A stretch of DNA of 46,329 nt. Origin: Arenibacter arenosicollis (GTDB lineage: Bacteria > Bacteroidota > Bacteroidia > Flavobacteriales > Flavobacteriaceae). The stretch is taken from NCBI RefSeq assembly GCF_014397245.1, contig NZ_JACLHY010000033.1:1-46329 (forward strand), read 5' to 3'. Both the position numbers and the translations under genes were made by a program. The notes beneath the pieces were generated by a model. It saw only the letters and a list, made by a program, of their open reading frames with translations. It did no database searches and was not told the origin of the DNA. The stretch's first letter is position 1. Each line of letters opens with the position of its first letter. Shown in pieces: positions 35,011 through 44,309 of this stretch.

Positions 35011-35988
35011 ATGTCTAAGGTAAAATACTATTACGATCCGGACACTCTATCATATCGGAAGATAGAACCCAGAAAATCCAGAAGATATAGAAATATAGCG
35101 CTATTTTTTCTAGGGTCTTTTCTTTTTGGATTCTTAGGTCTCATTTTACTTTTAAATACCAATTTGGTAAACACCCCACGGGAACTTTCCTTGGCCAGGG
35201 AGGTAAAAAATTATGAACTTCAGTTCGAATTGTTGGGCAAAAAAATGGAGCAGATAGAAAATGTATTGGCCAATATTGAAGACCGGGACAACAATATCTA
35301 TAGATTGTATTTTGAAGCAAATCCCATTCCTGAAGAACAGAGAAGAGCAGGATTTGGAGGGGTTAACAGATATAAAGCCCTGGAAGGCTTCAACAATTCC
35401 GAAATGATCATTAGCACTACCAAAAGGCTGGATATTATCCAAAAACAAATGGTAATACAATCCAAATCCTTGGATGAGATTACGAAACTGGCCGAAGAAA
35501 AAGAAAAATTATTAGCGGCAATTCCCGCAATACAACCCATAAAGAACGAAGATCTTGCACGTATGGCCTCTGGTTACGGTTGGCGTTCCGACCCCTTTAC
35601 CAAGGCAAGGAAAATGCACTGGGGAATGGATTTTACCTCACCGAAGGGAACTCCGATTTATGCGTCTGGAGACGGAACAGTTATTCGTGCGGACAACAAC
35701 GCATCGGGTTACGGGAAACATATAAGAATAGATCATGGCTACGGATATATGAGTTTATATGGTCATTTAAGTCAATACAATGTTAAAGCGCGTCAAAAGG
35801 TAAAAAGAGGCGACCTTATTGGCTTCGTGGGTAGCACTGGGCGTTCCGAAGCACCACACCTACATTATGAGGTATGGAAAGATGATGAACGCATTAACCC
35901 GATCAACTTCTATTACGGCAGTTTAACTGCGGAAGAATTCGAAAATATGTTGAAATACGCAACCCAAGAAAACCAATCCCTGGATTAA
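35011..35988 (+). CDS. M23 family peptidoglycan endopeptidase, membrane-anchored
   Basis: A 325-aa protein with a single N-terminal transmembrane helix (about 28-50, RNIALFFLGSFLFGFLG), a coiled-coil-like periplasmic stalk (about 65-175) and a C-terminal LytM/M23 domain (about 185-300). Zinc ligands are visible as HWGMD (H-x3-D) and HLHYE, with SLYGHLS between them. Such proteins cut peptide crosslinks in peptidoglycan or act as regulators of other hydrolases. It starts an operon: its stop overlaps the start of the MerR gene (TAATG). Confidence 0.9.
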   Translation: MSKVKYYYDPDTLSYRKIEPRKSRRYRNIALFFLGSFLFGFLGLILLLNTNLVNTPRELSLAREVKNYELQFELLGKKMEQIENVLANIEDRDNNIYRLYFEANPIPEEQRRAGFGGVNRYKALEGFNNSEMIISTTKRLDIIQKQMVIQSKSLDEITKLAEEKEKLLAAIPAIQPIKNEDLARMASGYGWRSDPFTKARKMHWGMDFTSPKGTPIYASGDGTVIRADNNASGYGKHIRIDHGYGYMSLYGHLSQYNVKARQKVKRGDLIGFVGSTGRSEAPHLHYEVWKDDERINPINFYYGSLTAEEFENMLKYATQENQSLD

Positions 35989-36317
35989 TGCATATAGATC
36001 TTCCGGAAAAACGATATTATGGTATTGGTGAAGTCGCCGATGCTTTTGATGTGAACGCCTCCCTTATCCGTTTTTGGGAGAAGGAGTTCGATGTCCTGAA
36101 GCCTAAAAAAAATGCCAAGGGCAATAGAAAGTTTACGCCCCAGGACATTAAAAATCTCCAATTGATCTACCATTTGGTAAAAGAACGCGGTTTTACCCTG
36201 GAAGGGGCCAAAATCCATTTAAAGGAAGATAAGTTAAAGACCTTGTCAACTTTTGATGTTATCCAGAAATTGGAAAAGGTTAAAGCCGAGCTGATCAAAA
36301 TTAAAAATCAACTATAA
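35988..36317 (+). CDS. MerR family transcriptional regulator
   Basis: A 109-aa DNA-binding protein with a winged-helix MerR domain at the N-terminus (YYGIGEVADAFDVNASLIRF, then WEKEFDVLKPKKNAKGNRKF) and a short C-terminal coiled segment (KLEKVKAELIKIKNQ). There is no effector-binding domain beyond this, and no cysteine cluster. The gene overlaps the M23 gene by one nucleotide and is followed by lemA 21 nt later. A regulator embedded between a cell-wall hydrolase and LemA/TPM genes may control envelope functions; this is inference. Confidence 0.9.
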   Translation: MHIDLPEKRYYGIGEVADAFDVNASLIRFWEKEFDVLKPKKNAKGNRKFTPQDIKNLQLIYHLVKERGFTLEGAKIHLKEDKLKTLSTFDVIQKLEKVKAELIKIKNQL

Positions 36318-36338
36318 ATAACTCTAAATACTCTGATC

Positions 36339-36938
36339 ATGAAAAAATGGTTAATTCCAGTAATTATCCTTGTCGTTTTAGGCATTGGCCTATACCAATG
36401 GGCTGTAGGCTTCAACAATACCGCTGTTAAACTTAAAGAAGCCTCTACCCAGACTTGGGCCAATGTGGAGAGCGCCTACCAAAGGAGGAACGATCTTATT
36501 GGCAACCTTGTTAAAACAGTACAGGGTGCAGCAGACTTTGAAAAAGGAACACTTACAGCGGTTATAGAAGCAAGGGCCAAGGCTACCTCGGTAAGCATTG
36601 ACCCCACCAATATTACGCCGGAGCAACTCGCAAAATTCAATGAGGTACAAGGAGGATTAAGTGGTGCTTTGAAAAGTCTTTTGGTCACCGTGGAACGTTA
36701 CCCGGACCTGAAGGCAAATCAAAATTTCCTGGAACTACAGTCACAATTGGAAGGCACGGAAAACAGAATAAACATAGAACGTAATCGATTTAACGAAAGC
36801 GTATTGCCCTACAACAATCATATAAAAACCTTCCCCAACTCTGTATTGGCAGGTCTTTTTAATTTTGATGAATTGGCATATTTTAAATCGGAAGCCGGTG
36901 CAGAGCAGGCTCCTGATGTGAATTTCGAATTCAATTAA
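36339..36938 (+). CDS. LemA family protein
   Basis: A 199-aa membrane protein: one N-terminal helix (about 4-24, WLIPVIILVVLGIGLY), then the LemA helical domain with the family stretch WANVESAYQRRNDLIGNLV and a downstream YPDLKANQNFLELQSQLEG. LemA proteins occur in many bacteria, often beside TPM-domain genes as here, and are of unclear function, possibly envelope-related. Distance to the next gene is 6 nt, so it is cotranscribed with the two TPM genes. Confidence 0.93.
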   Translation: MKKWLIPVIILVVLGIGLYQWAVGFNNTAVKLKEASTQTWANVESAYQRRNDLIGNLVKTVQGAADFEKGTLTAVIEARAKATSVSIDPTNITPEQLAKFNEVQGGLSGALKSLLVTVERYPDLKANQNFLELQSQLEGTENRINIERNRFNESVLPYNNHIKTFPNSVLAGLFNFDELAYFKSEAGAEQAPDVNFEFN

Positions 36939-36944
36939 AATTGT

Positions 36945-37382
36945 ATGTCCAAAGTAGAAGATTTTTTAACGGCCGATGAGGAATTGGAAATAGTGAATGC
37001 CATTGTTGAGGCCGAAAAAAATACTTCGGGGGAAATTAGGGTGCATATTGAGCCGCAATCCAAAAAACCCCATTTTGAACGTGCCCAAGAGGTATTCCAC
37101 TACCTAAAAATGGATAATACCAAAGAAGAAAACGGGGTCCTTATATACATCGCAGTAAATGACAAAAAATTTGTGATTTACGGTGACAAGGGAATAAACA
37201 AAGTGGTCCCCGATAATTTTTGGGACACTACCAAAACGGCCTTGGAAAATCATTTTAAAAAAGGGCATTTTAAGCAAGGCATCATAGAAGGAATACTCAT
37301 GGCCGGCAAAGAATTGGAAACCCATTTCCCCTGGCGGCATAACAATCCCAATGAATTAAGCAATGAAGTATCTAAAGGGTAG
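36945..37382 (+). CDS. TPM-domain protein, soluble short form
   Basis: A 145-aa protein with one TPM_phosphatase-type domain (about 10-135) and no signal peptide or membrane helix, so probably cytoplasmic or bound to the inner face of the membrane. Family features include the SGEIRVHIEP strand, NGVLIYIAVNDKKFVIYGD and KGHFKQGIIEGI. The domain is found in photosystem II repair proteins and bacterial YgcG-like proteins. Its end overlaps the start of the next TPM gene by 20 nt in another frame, a tight coupling. Confidence 0.88.
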   Translation: MSKVEDFLTADEELEIVNAIVEAEKNTSGEIRVHIEPQSKKPHFERAQEVFHYLKMDNTKEENGVLIYIAVNDKKFVIYGDKGINKVVPDNFWDTTKTALENHFKKGHFKQGIIEGILMAGKELETHFPWRHNNPNELSNEVSKG

Positions 37383-38166
37383 TCTCTTATTCCTGGTATT
37401 ATGCAGCTTCTCCATATCTGTTGCCCAATTTAAAATTCCCGAAAAGCCAAAACTTGAGGAACAGACAAGTGTTTATGATTATATAAACCTACTTTCTCCC
37501 CAGGAAACTAAAAGTCTGGAACAAAAATTGATCCGTTATTCGGATAGTACTTCCACACAGATTGTGTTGGCTATTATTTCAACTACTGACGGGGAGAATA
37601 TAAACTTTTTAGGCGCCAATTGGGGACATGCCTGGGGTATTGGACAAGCCAAGGAGGACAATGGTATTTTAATTTTATTGGCCAGGGACGACCGTAAAAT
37701 TGCCATTAATACGGGTTATGGCATTGAGCCACTATTGACAGATGCACTATCCAAACGGATTATAGAAACAGTAATCATCCCAGAATTTAAGCAGGATAAA
37801 TATTACGACGGACTCAACAAAGGAGCGGATGCTATTTTTAATGTCCTGAATGGGGAGTTTAAAGAAGACCGCAGTTTTGACAAAACCCCAGGATTCCCAT
37901 TTCAGACCATATTGCCCTTCATCATTTTCATTGTAATACTAATCATTCTTTCCAACAAGGGAAGAAGAGGGGGCGGTAAGGGAGGTAACCGTAAAGGAAT
38001 GGACCTATGGGACATTATTATCCTTAGCAATATGGGGCGAGGCGGTTATAGATCGGGGTCATCCGGTGGTGGCTTCGGCAGTGGAGGCGGCTTAGGCGGA
38101 GGAGGTTTCGGTGGCGGTTTTGGCGGTGGAGGCTTTGGAGGAGGCGGATCTTCTGGAGGGTGGTAG
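37363..38166 (+). CDS. TPM-domain protein with Gly-rich tail (YgcG type)
   Basis: A 267-aa exported protein: signal peptide (MKYLKGSLLFLVLCSFSISV, before AQF), a TPM domain (about 35-160, with TQIVLAIISTTDGENI and NGILILLARDDRKIAINTGYG), a transmembrane helix (about 182-200, LPFIIFIVILIILSN) and a basic stretch followed by a glycine-rich C-terminus (GGGFGSGGGLGGGG). This order is typical of YgcG-like proteins that pair with LemA. It overlaps the previous TPM gene and ends the operon. The role is unknown. Confidence 0.9.
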   Translation: MKYLKGSLLFLVLCSFSISVAQFKIPEKPKLEEQTSVYDYINLLSPQETKSLEQKLIRYSDSTSTQIVLAIISTTDGENINFLGANWGHAWGIGQAKEDNGILILLARDDRKIAINTGYGIEPLLTDALSKRIIETVIIPEFKQDKYYDGLNKGADAIFNVLNGEFKEDRSFDKTPGFPFQTILPFIIFIVILIILSNKGRRGGGKGGNRKGMDLWDIIILSNMGRGGYRSGSSGGGFGSGGGLGGGGFGGGFGGGGFGGGGSSGGW

Positions 38167-38177
38167 TGCTAATCTAG

Positions 38178-38205
38178 CAATGTGTTAATGTACCAATGTG
38201 TTAAT
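38178..38205. repeat. Short direct repeat between convergent genes
   Basis: CAATGTGTTAAT occurs twice, 4 nt apart, in the 201-bp gap between the TPM gene and the convergent receptor gene. GAAACCCTTC also occurs twice in this gap (near 38240 and 38331). These look like short dispersed Flavobacteriaceae repeats. No gene is seen here. Confidence 0.4.
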
Positions 38206-38367
38206 TTGAAGATTGGTCAATTTGAAAATACTTCAAACCTGAAACCCTTCTAAACTAGAGACTAGAAGAAAGAAAAAAGACGTAAGAGCAATATCCAAAA
38301 GAATTCAACAATTAGGCAAGGTGATGATTTGAAACCCTTCAAACCAGGAACAACTCAAACAAAAGCA

Positions 38368-41130
38368 CTAATTGTAATAACGTCTTCCGCCCCTAACATT
38401 TGGTTTTTTGCCTCCAAATTGGTCAAACTTATAGGTAAAGCTGGCCATAAAATATTGTTGGAGTACGGTACCTTGAAAATCCTGTATATAATCTTCTCCA
38501 GTGGTTCTTCTGGTATTTATGTTTTGATCCAATAGATCATAGGCCAAGACCTTAAAGGTGCCTTTATCCTGCAGCATTTGAAGTCCGAGACTCATATTCC
38601 AAAAAAGGGCATCTTTTTTAAACCCAGGACCCACATTACCGTTATAACTGTATCTCAAGTCATTGCCCCATATTAAATTCTCCGGCCAATAGGTAGTCAC
38701 TTTTAACTCGGCATTCTGCGAAGTAAATTTAATATCATCCAACCCATCCAAATTATAGGTGGTATTATTGAACCCAATACCATAGCCAGGTTCGATTTCT
38801 ATTTTTTCCTTATAATTAAAGGTAGTTGAGAAATAGGGGGTAACATCAAAACTATTTGCTTTAAGCTCCACGCCATTGGTAAAACTTACCTGCCTCCCAA
38901 AACTCAATCGTGGCCTAACATTAAACTTAATGGTATAGGTACTGTCTTTTTTAATTTGTTTGGAATACCCTATTCCCGAGTAACCACTATAATTCCCATC
39001 TATATTGGTATATCTTGTGGTCCTTAAAAAATTGTCATCCGTGGTAGAGATGGCGGACACCCTATCTTTTTGAATATCCATTCCCGCATATATAAAAAGC
39101 CCGGTTCTACTTTTCCAGTCATAATTATTGTAATTAAAATCTATGCCGTGGTTAACACTGGGCAACAAATTGGGATTACCAATAACTACGTTTAAGGGAT
39201 CATTAATGTTAGGGACCGGCTGTAATTGATTTACAGAAGGCACGCTGAGCCTGGAATTATACCTTAGGTACACACGTTTGTTTTTATCAATGTTGTATCG
39301 AAAACTACTCCTCAACAACAAATTCTCATAGGAATTGGTAAATGAGGTATTCTGAAGAAAATCTTGGTTCTTAAGATCGGTCATCACATATGATGCGTTG
39401 ACCCGGAAATTCAATTTCTCACCATTACTGCGTATTCCAATGGAAGGTGACTGCTGAATGTTTTTAAAGTTAAAATCCGAACTTAAAGCCGTATTGAAAT
39501 CGGTGTAGCCATTGTTGCCAGGGTCAAAATCCATTACCTGTTTGGCATTGTCCGTTTGATCATTTTTATATTCATAACCAAAATCCAAAAACAATTTACT
39601 GGTCAATGGCTGCCTATAATCTACCTCCAATTCATAGGAATTTCTTGAATTGTCGGTTTCGGACAGTTGATTTAGGTTTTCTACGCTGGGATCATCCCCA
39701 AATATTTCCCGAACCGAATTTAGGTTGGATGTATTTATGTTTTCCGAATTGTCATTGGAAAAGGTAATACTGACCATTTTACCAATGGTATCCAGTTTCT
39801 TCATAATACCGAATCGATTGGAAAAATTTCTTTGAAATCCGTCGTTAACGGTGGTACGCTCATTACTGTTGATCAAATCTCCGCTCTCATCCGTAGATAC
39901 CTTATTGTTCCTATTTACAGAATTGGTCCTATTGATACTCAACGAAGGCTGTACCGTAACCCGAAGCGTTTTATCTACATCATAATCTATATTTGCCGCC
40001 CCACGGTTGGAATTCGTAGAACCCTCGAAATTGGAAATATTATCCGTAAAATATCTACTATCCGGCAAGATATTCTCCCTACTTGTCTTTTGGTCATTAT
40101 AGGAATCGCTATATCCAAAAAAGTAATTGGCATCGATCTTATACTCGCCCTTTTCAGAATTGGCGTAACTAGTCCCAAGGTTGGAGGAAGTAGTAATACC
40201 ATTGCCGAAATTATTGATTAGGCCAGATTCCCGTGCCCCTGAATAACCTCCATCAGTATTTCCTACCATATCATAGATCTCATCAAAGGAAAATCCTGAA
40301 TTATTAATGTTATTGGAGCTGGCAATAAAACTTATCCTTTTCTTATCGCTAAAATAATTGAGCAAGCCGTTTAATTGATATCTTTCATCGGTACCGTAAC
40401 CGGCAGCCAATCTTCCCAAATAGCCCTTGTTCTTATCTTCCTTTATGGTTAAATTAATGGTTTTATTTTCGCCATCGCCAGATTCACCCGTAAACTCCTC
40501 GGTCTTGGTTTTGGTATCGGTAATTTGGATCTTACTTATAATATCCTTAGGTAAACTTTTGGTAGCTACTTTGGGGTCATTACTAAAAAACACTTGCCCG
40601 TTTACCAGGACCTGATTTACCTCCTTACCGTTCACGGTGATCTTACCATCACTATCCACCTCTACCCCTGGTAATTTTTTCAGGACATCTTCCACCGTAG
40701 CATCCGGCTTTGTTTTAAAGGAATCCGCATTAAATTCCAACGTATCCTTTTTAATGGTAATCGGCACGCGATCACCCACTATAAGAACACCGTCCAGTTC
40801 CTGGGCCTGTTCTTCCAATTGCACGTTTCCCATATCTACTTGGGGCTGTAATTTAACTTTTACCTTATGTGATTTATAGCCATTGTAGGAGAAGAAAACA
40901 TTTACTTCTTTAAGACTGGTATCGCCTTCCAGCTCAAACACCCCTTTTTGATCGGATACAGTATAGGAAACCAAGGAACTATCCTTTAAGGACTCCGCAT
41001 AAATAGTGGAGGCCTCCAATGGAGCCTTGGTAATAGCATCTACAATTTTTCCACTCAAAACAAAATCTTGGGAAAAGGAAAGGCAAAAAAATAAAATGGA
41101 AAATAGGAGAGAAAAGTAAAATTTCTGCAT
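38368..41130 (-). CDS. Outer-membrane beta-barrel receptor (OMP_b-brl_3, TonB-dependent-like)
   Basis: A 920-aa outer-membrane protein. A signal peptide (MQKFYFSLLFSILFFCLSFS) is followed by a carboxypeptidase-regulatory-like beta-sandwich (about 22-100), a plug-like region (about 115-250, with ATVEDVLKKLPGVEVDSDG) and a large beta-barrel of the OMP_b-brl_3 type ending in an aromatic residue pair and Asn (GGRRYYN). Members are TonB-receptor-like, with uncertain transport function. The frame is open to 41175, but the ATG at 41130 gives the signal peptide a proper start. No SusD partner is nearby, so it is not a typical polysaccharide locus. Confidence 0.88.
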   Translation of the reverse strand: MQKFYFSLLFSILFFCLSFSQDFVLSGKIVDAITKAPLEASTIYAESLKDSSLVSYTVSDQKGVFELEGDTSLKEVNVFFSYNGYKSHKVKVKLQPQVDMGNVQLEEQAQELDGVLIVGDRVPITIKKDTLEFNADSFKTKPDATVEDVLKKLPGVEVDSDGKITVNGKEVNQVLVNGQVFFSNDPKVATKSLPKDIISKIQITDTKTKTEEFTGESGDGENKTINLTIKEDKNKGYLGRLAAGYGTDERYQLNGLLNYFSDKKRISFIASSNNINNSGFSFDEIYDMVGNTDGGYSGARESGLINNFGNGITTSSNLGTSYANSEKGEYKIDANYFFGYSDSYNDQKTSRENILPDSRYFTDNISNFEGSTNSNRGAANIDYDVDKTLRVTVQPSLSINRTNSVNRNNKVSTDESGDLINSNERTTVNDGFQRNFSNRFGIMKKLDTIGKMVSITFSNDNSENINTSNLNSVREIFGDDPSVENLNQLSETDNSRNSYELEVDYRQPLTSKLFLDFGYEYKNDQTDNAKQVMDFDPGNNGYTDFNTALSSDFNFKNIQQSPSIGIRSNGEKLNFRVNASYVMTDLKNQDFLQNTSFTNSYENLLLRSSFRYNIDKNKRVYLRYNSRLSVPSVNQLQPVPNINDPLNVVIGNPNLLPSVNHGIDFNYNNYDWKSRTGLFIYAGMDIQKDRVSAISTTDDNFLRTTRYTNIDGNYSGYSGIGYSKQIKKDSTYTIKFNVRPRLSFGRQVSFTNGVELKANSFDVTPYFSTTFNYKEKIEIEPGYGIGFNNTTYNLDGLDDIKFTSQNAELKVTTYWPENLIWGNDLRYSYNGNVGPGFKKDALFWNMSLGLQMLQDKGTFKVLAYDLLDQNINTRRTTGEDYIQDFQGTVLQQYFMASFTYKFDQFGGKKPNVRGGRRYYN

Positions 41131-41262
41131 TTGGTTAGTGTGTCTTGTATTCTTGGTAATTTGGTAAGTCCCCAAAAATATAGCAACAGCTACTACGACC
41201 CAAATGGTTAACAGAACTTTATGACCCTGCCTTTAGAAATAACCCAATTTAAATTGAGCTCC

Positions 41263-42567
41263 TTATTTTTTTCTCATAAAGACCGAAACAGGCACCCCTG
41301 TAAAATCGAAATGCTCCCTTAATTTATTCTCCAAAAATCGCTTATAAGGATCCCTGACATATTGTGGAAGGTTACAAAAAAATGCGAACTGCGGATAAGG
41401 CGTTGGCAATTGCGTACAGAATTTTATTTTTACATACTTATCCTTGTAGGCCGGCGGAGGATAGTTTTCAATAATAGGCAACATGATGTCGTTCAGCTTT
41501 CTGGTCACCACCTTTTTTTGCCTATTTTCATACACCTGAACGGCAGTTTCAATGGCCTTAAAAATTCGCTGTTTTGTTAAAACGGAGATAAAAAGAATGG
41601 GCACATCTGTAAAGGGTGATATGGCCTCTTTAATTTTCTGAGTGTAATGCTTAATGGTATTGGTCTCTTTGTCTTCAATCAAATCCCATTTATTTACCAA
41701 GATTACGATTCCCTTGTTGTTGCGCTGAGCCAACCAGAAAATATTTTCTACCTGTCCGTCAAAACCACGGGTAGCATCCAACATAAGAATACAGACATCA
41801 GAATGCTCAATAGCCCTTACCGAACGCATTACGGAATAGAACTCCAGGTCTTCCCTTACCTTGGCCTTACGACGAATCCCGGCAGTATCTACCAGATTAA
41901 ATTCAAAGCCAAATCTATTGTATTTAGTATCAATACTATCTCTAGTTGTACCCGCAATATCGGTCACTATATATCTTTCCTCCCCAATAAGTGCATTGAT
42001 AAATGATGATTTTCCTGCATTAGGTCTTCCCACCACGGCAAAACGAGGCAAGTCGTCCTTCTCCTTTTCCTTTTCCGGCAATACCTTTACCAATTCGTCC
42101 AGTAGGTCGCCAGTTCCACTACCATTTATACTGGCAATGGTATAATACTCCCCTAAGCCCAACGAATAAAACTCCACGGCATCTTCCGCTCTTTTACCGT
42201 TATCCACCTTGTTCACTACTAAGAAAACAGGCTTATTTACACGTCTCAACAAATTGGCTACATCCTCATCCATCCCTGTAACCCCGGCTTCCACGTCCAC
42301 CATAAAGATAATGGCATCGGCCTCGTCTATGGCCAATTCTACCTGCTTATCAATTTCTTTTTCAAAAACATCATCGCTCCCCAATACATATCCACCGGTA
42401 TCGATCAAAGAAAACTCCACTCCGTTCCAATCGCTCTTTCCATAATGACGGTCACGGGTAACCCCACTAACGGCATCAACAATAGCCTCTCTTCTCTGAA
42501 TTAATCGATTGAAAAAGGTTGATTTGCCTACATTAGGTCTTCCTACAATGGCTACAATAGCACTCAT
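41263..42567 (-). CDS. der: Ribosome biogenesis GTPase Der (EngA)
   Basis: A 434-aa protein with two GTPase domains in tandem: G1 motifs GRPNVGKST (about 10-18) and GRPNAGKSS (about 180), G3 DTGG and DTAG, G4 NKVD and NKWD, then a KH-like C-terminal domain (about 350-434). Der acts in 50S ribosomal subunit assembly. The ATG at 42567 is chosen because [16 protein letters not shown] is the usual beginning; the longer frame to 42585 overlaps its promoter. A small membrane-protein gene is divergent from it, and era lies about 0.8 kb further along. Confidence 0.96.
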   Translation of the reverse strand: MSAIVAIVGRPNVGKSTFFNRLIQRREAIVDAVSGVTRDRHYGKSDWNGVEFSLIDTGGYVLGSDDVFEKEIDKQVELAIDEADAIIFMVDVEAGVTGMDEDVANLLRRVNKPVFLVVNKVDNGKRAEDAVEFYSLGLGEYYTIASINGSGTGDLLDELVKVLPEKEKEKDDLPRFAVVGRPNAGKSSFINALIGEERYIVTDIAGTTRDSIDTKYNRFGFEFNLVDTAGIRRKAKVREDLEFYSVMRSVRAIEHSDVCILMLDATRGFDGQVENIFWLAQRNNKGIVILVNKWDLIEDKETNTIKHYTQKIKEAISPFTDVPILFISVLTKQRIFKAIETAVQVYENRQKKVVTRKLNDIMLPIIENYPPPAYKDKYVKIKFCTQLPTPYPQFAFFCNLPQYVRDPYKRFLENKLREHFDFTGVPVSVFMRKK

Positions 42568-42582
42568 ACTTTTAATTTGCTG

Positions 42583-42590
42583 CAAAAGTA
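42583..42590 (-). promoter_or_regulatory. -7 box of der
   Basis: On the minus strand it reads TACTTTTG, a match to TAnnTTTG, 15 nt before the der start codon. The upstream box is only loosely conserved. Confidence 0.5.
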
Positions 42591-42646
42591 CTATTTATAT
42601 TCGAAGAAAAAACAGTATCTTTTATCCTAATTATCAGCCATCTAGT

Positions 42647-43144
42647 TTGAAAGTATTACCCAACGAAATTATCCTAAGGCCAAGGTTCCGAATTAATCTA
42701 AATGGTCCTGCGAAATCCATATTGCAATTATTCCAAAATGCGGACACTTCACATTTTATCGTAAAGATATCCGACCATCATGTTTTTATAAAATTCAATA
42801 AATCGGAATCCCATTTTTGGTCGCCTCAGTTGCAGATCGAGGTGGTGGACCAGGAGGACGGAAATAGCATTATATATGGATTATTTGGTCCCAACCCTAC
42901 CCTATGGACATTTTTTATGTTCGTGCATTTCGGAGTGGCCACATTGTTCATCTTTTTTGGAGTTTGGGCTTATTCCAATAACGCCTTGGGCAAGGAGATT
43001 GGACTCCAATTGGCATTAATGGCTTTAATGGTAGTTGCATGGGTGGTTCTTTATGTCTTTGGAAGAATCGGAAAAAGAAAGGGCAAGCCCCAAATGCATC
43101 AATTGCATGAGTTTATGTTAAAGCATACCAAAGAAGGAAACTAG
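42647..43144 (+). CDS. Small membrane protein of unknown function between der and era
   Basis: A 165-aa protein. The first 80 residues form a soluble, beta-rich segment (RPRFRINLNGPAKSILQLF, then SQ/D-rich), followed by two transmembrane helices (about 93-112 and 117-140), and it ends in a basic tail. No ATG begins the conserved part: the start is the TTG at 42647, while the open frame runs back to 42509 across the der promoter and N-terminus and is therefore too long. I do not recognise the family; it is flanked by the ribosome GTPase genes der and era, though on the opposite strand. Confidence 0.65.
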   Translation: MKVLPNEIILRPRFRINLNGPAKSILQLFQNADTSHFIVKISDHHVFIKFNKSESHFWSPQLQIEVVDQEDGNSIIYGLFGPNPTLWTFFMFVHFGVATLFIFFGVWAYSNNALGKEIGLQLALMALMVVAWVVLYVFGRIGKRKGKPQMHQLHEFMLKHTKEGN

Positions 43145-43267
43145 CAGTAGTCAGTAGAAAGAAAAAATTTAATATTCCATCTAAGAAAAAAATTCATTGA
43201 ATATTATTGAGGTCTCTCAAGAAATCTATCGGCATAAGCTCTACCGGATAATGTTTGTGCAGTACTA

Positions 43268-43296
43268 ATGTCACCTCGAGCGCAGTCGAGAGGTCT
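43268..43296. repeat. Palindromic REP-like element
   Basis: The segment ATGTCACCTCGAGCG, then CAGTCGAGAGGTC, contains CTCGA and TCGAG arms around a GCGCAG centre, with ACC/GGT outer flanks. Palindromes with this core are scattered in many Flavobacteriaceae and other Bacteroidota genomes as intergenic REP-like repeats. It lies in the gap 43145-43376, which otherwise shows no gene. Confidence 0.55.
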
Positions 43297-43376
43297 TGCT
43301 TTGCCGTTATCATTTAGTGTGGCAGACCCAAGGAATTAAGGGTAATGCAGCTCCTCAAGAACAATCGGTTAAGAAT

Positions 43377-44261
43377 CTAACCCTGATTGTAACCAAAGCG
43401 CTTCAATTGATTTGGATCGCTTCTCCAATTTTTGTTGACCTTTACATAGAGTTCCAAATGCACTTGTTTATCGAAGAATTTCTCCAGGTCTTTACGGGCT
43501 TCAACACCTACTCTTTTAAGGGCGCTTCCTTTGTGACCAATGATAATCCCCTTTTGGGAATCGCGCTCCACCATGATGACGGACCGCATGCGGATAATGT
43601 CCTCATCTTCAAAAAATTCCTCAGTATCTATCTCAACAGAGTATGGAATTTCCTTTTTGTAGAATTGAAGAATTTTTTCCCGAATAGTTTCGTTTACAAA
43701 AAAGCGTTCCGGCTTGTCTGTCAACTGGTCCTTTGGATAATAAGGTGGTGCTTCGGGCAGCAATTCCAAAATGCGAAGAAAAACCTCCTTCACATTAAAA
43801 TTCTGTAAGGCTGATATAGGATGGATTTCGGCCGTAGGCAATTGCTCCTGCCAATACTGAACCTGTTCTTCCAAGATACCCTGCTCAGAAACATCAATTT
43901 TGTTCAATAAGAGCAATACCGGAATCTTGGTATTTTTAAGTTTTTCAAAAAAGCGTTCGTCTTTCAGGGCCTTTTCTCCTATCTCCACCATATAAATCAA
44001 CACATCGGCATCCTCAAAAGCGGACTTCACAAAGTCCATCATAGAAGATTGCAATTCATAGGCGGGCTTTATAATACCCGGAGTGTCGGAAAGTACCATT
44101 TGAAAATCTTCCCCATTGACAATTCCCAAAATACGGTGCCGGGTAGTTTGAGCCTTCGAGGTAATAATAGATAATTTTTCCCCTACAAAGGCATTCATGA
44201 GCGTGGATTTCCCCACATTGGGATTTCCTATAATATTTACAAAACCGGCTTTATGCGACAT
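43377..44261 (-). CDS. era: GTPase Era
   Basis: A 294-aa Era GTPase: an N-terminal G domain with GNPNVGKSTLMNAF (G1), DTPGI (G3) and NKID (G4), and a C-terminal KH domain with GIIIGHKGSALKRVG. Era binds the 3' end of 16S rRNA and matures the 30S subunit. It starts at ATG 44261, just downstream of the NhaC antiporter gene on the same strand, with 48 nt between them. It converges with the small membrane-protein gene. Confidence 0.96.
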   Translation of the reverse strand: MSHKAGFVNIIGNPNVGKSTLMNAFVGEKLSIITSKAQTTRHRILGIVNGEDFQMVLSDTPGIIKPAYELQSSMMDFVKSAFEDADVLIYMVEIGEKALKDERFFEKLKNTKIPVLLLLNKIDVSEQGILEEQVQYWQEQLPTAEIHPISALQNFNVKEVFLRILELLPEAPPYYPKDQLTDKPERFFVNETIREKILQFYKKEIPYSVEIDTEEFFEDEDIIRMRSVIMVERDSQKGIIIGHKGSALKRVGVEARKDLEKFFDKQVHLELYVKVNKNWRSDPNQLKRFGYNQG

Positions 44262-44309
44262 CTTCCCTTTTTAACTTTTATAATGGCAAAGGTAATTATA
44301 TATAGCCAT

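Noticed and set aside
38041..38163. Glycine-codon-rich stretch as a tandem DNA repeat
   Set aside because: It is the coding sequence of the Gly-rich tail typical of YgcG-type TPM proteins.
42509..42646. N-terminal extension of the small membrane-protein frame
   Set aside because: It runs antisense through the der start and promoter and reads like the complement of the der G1 region.
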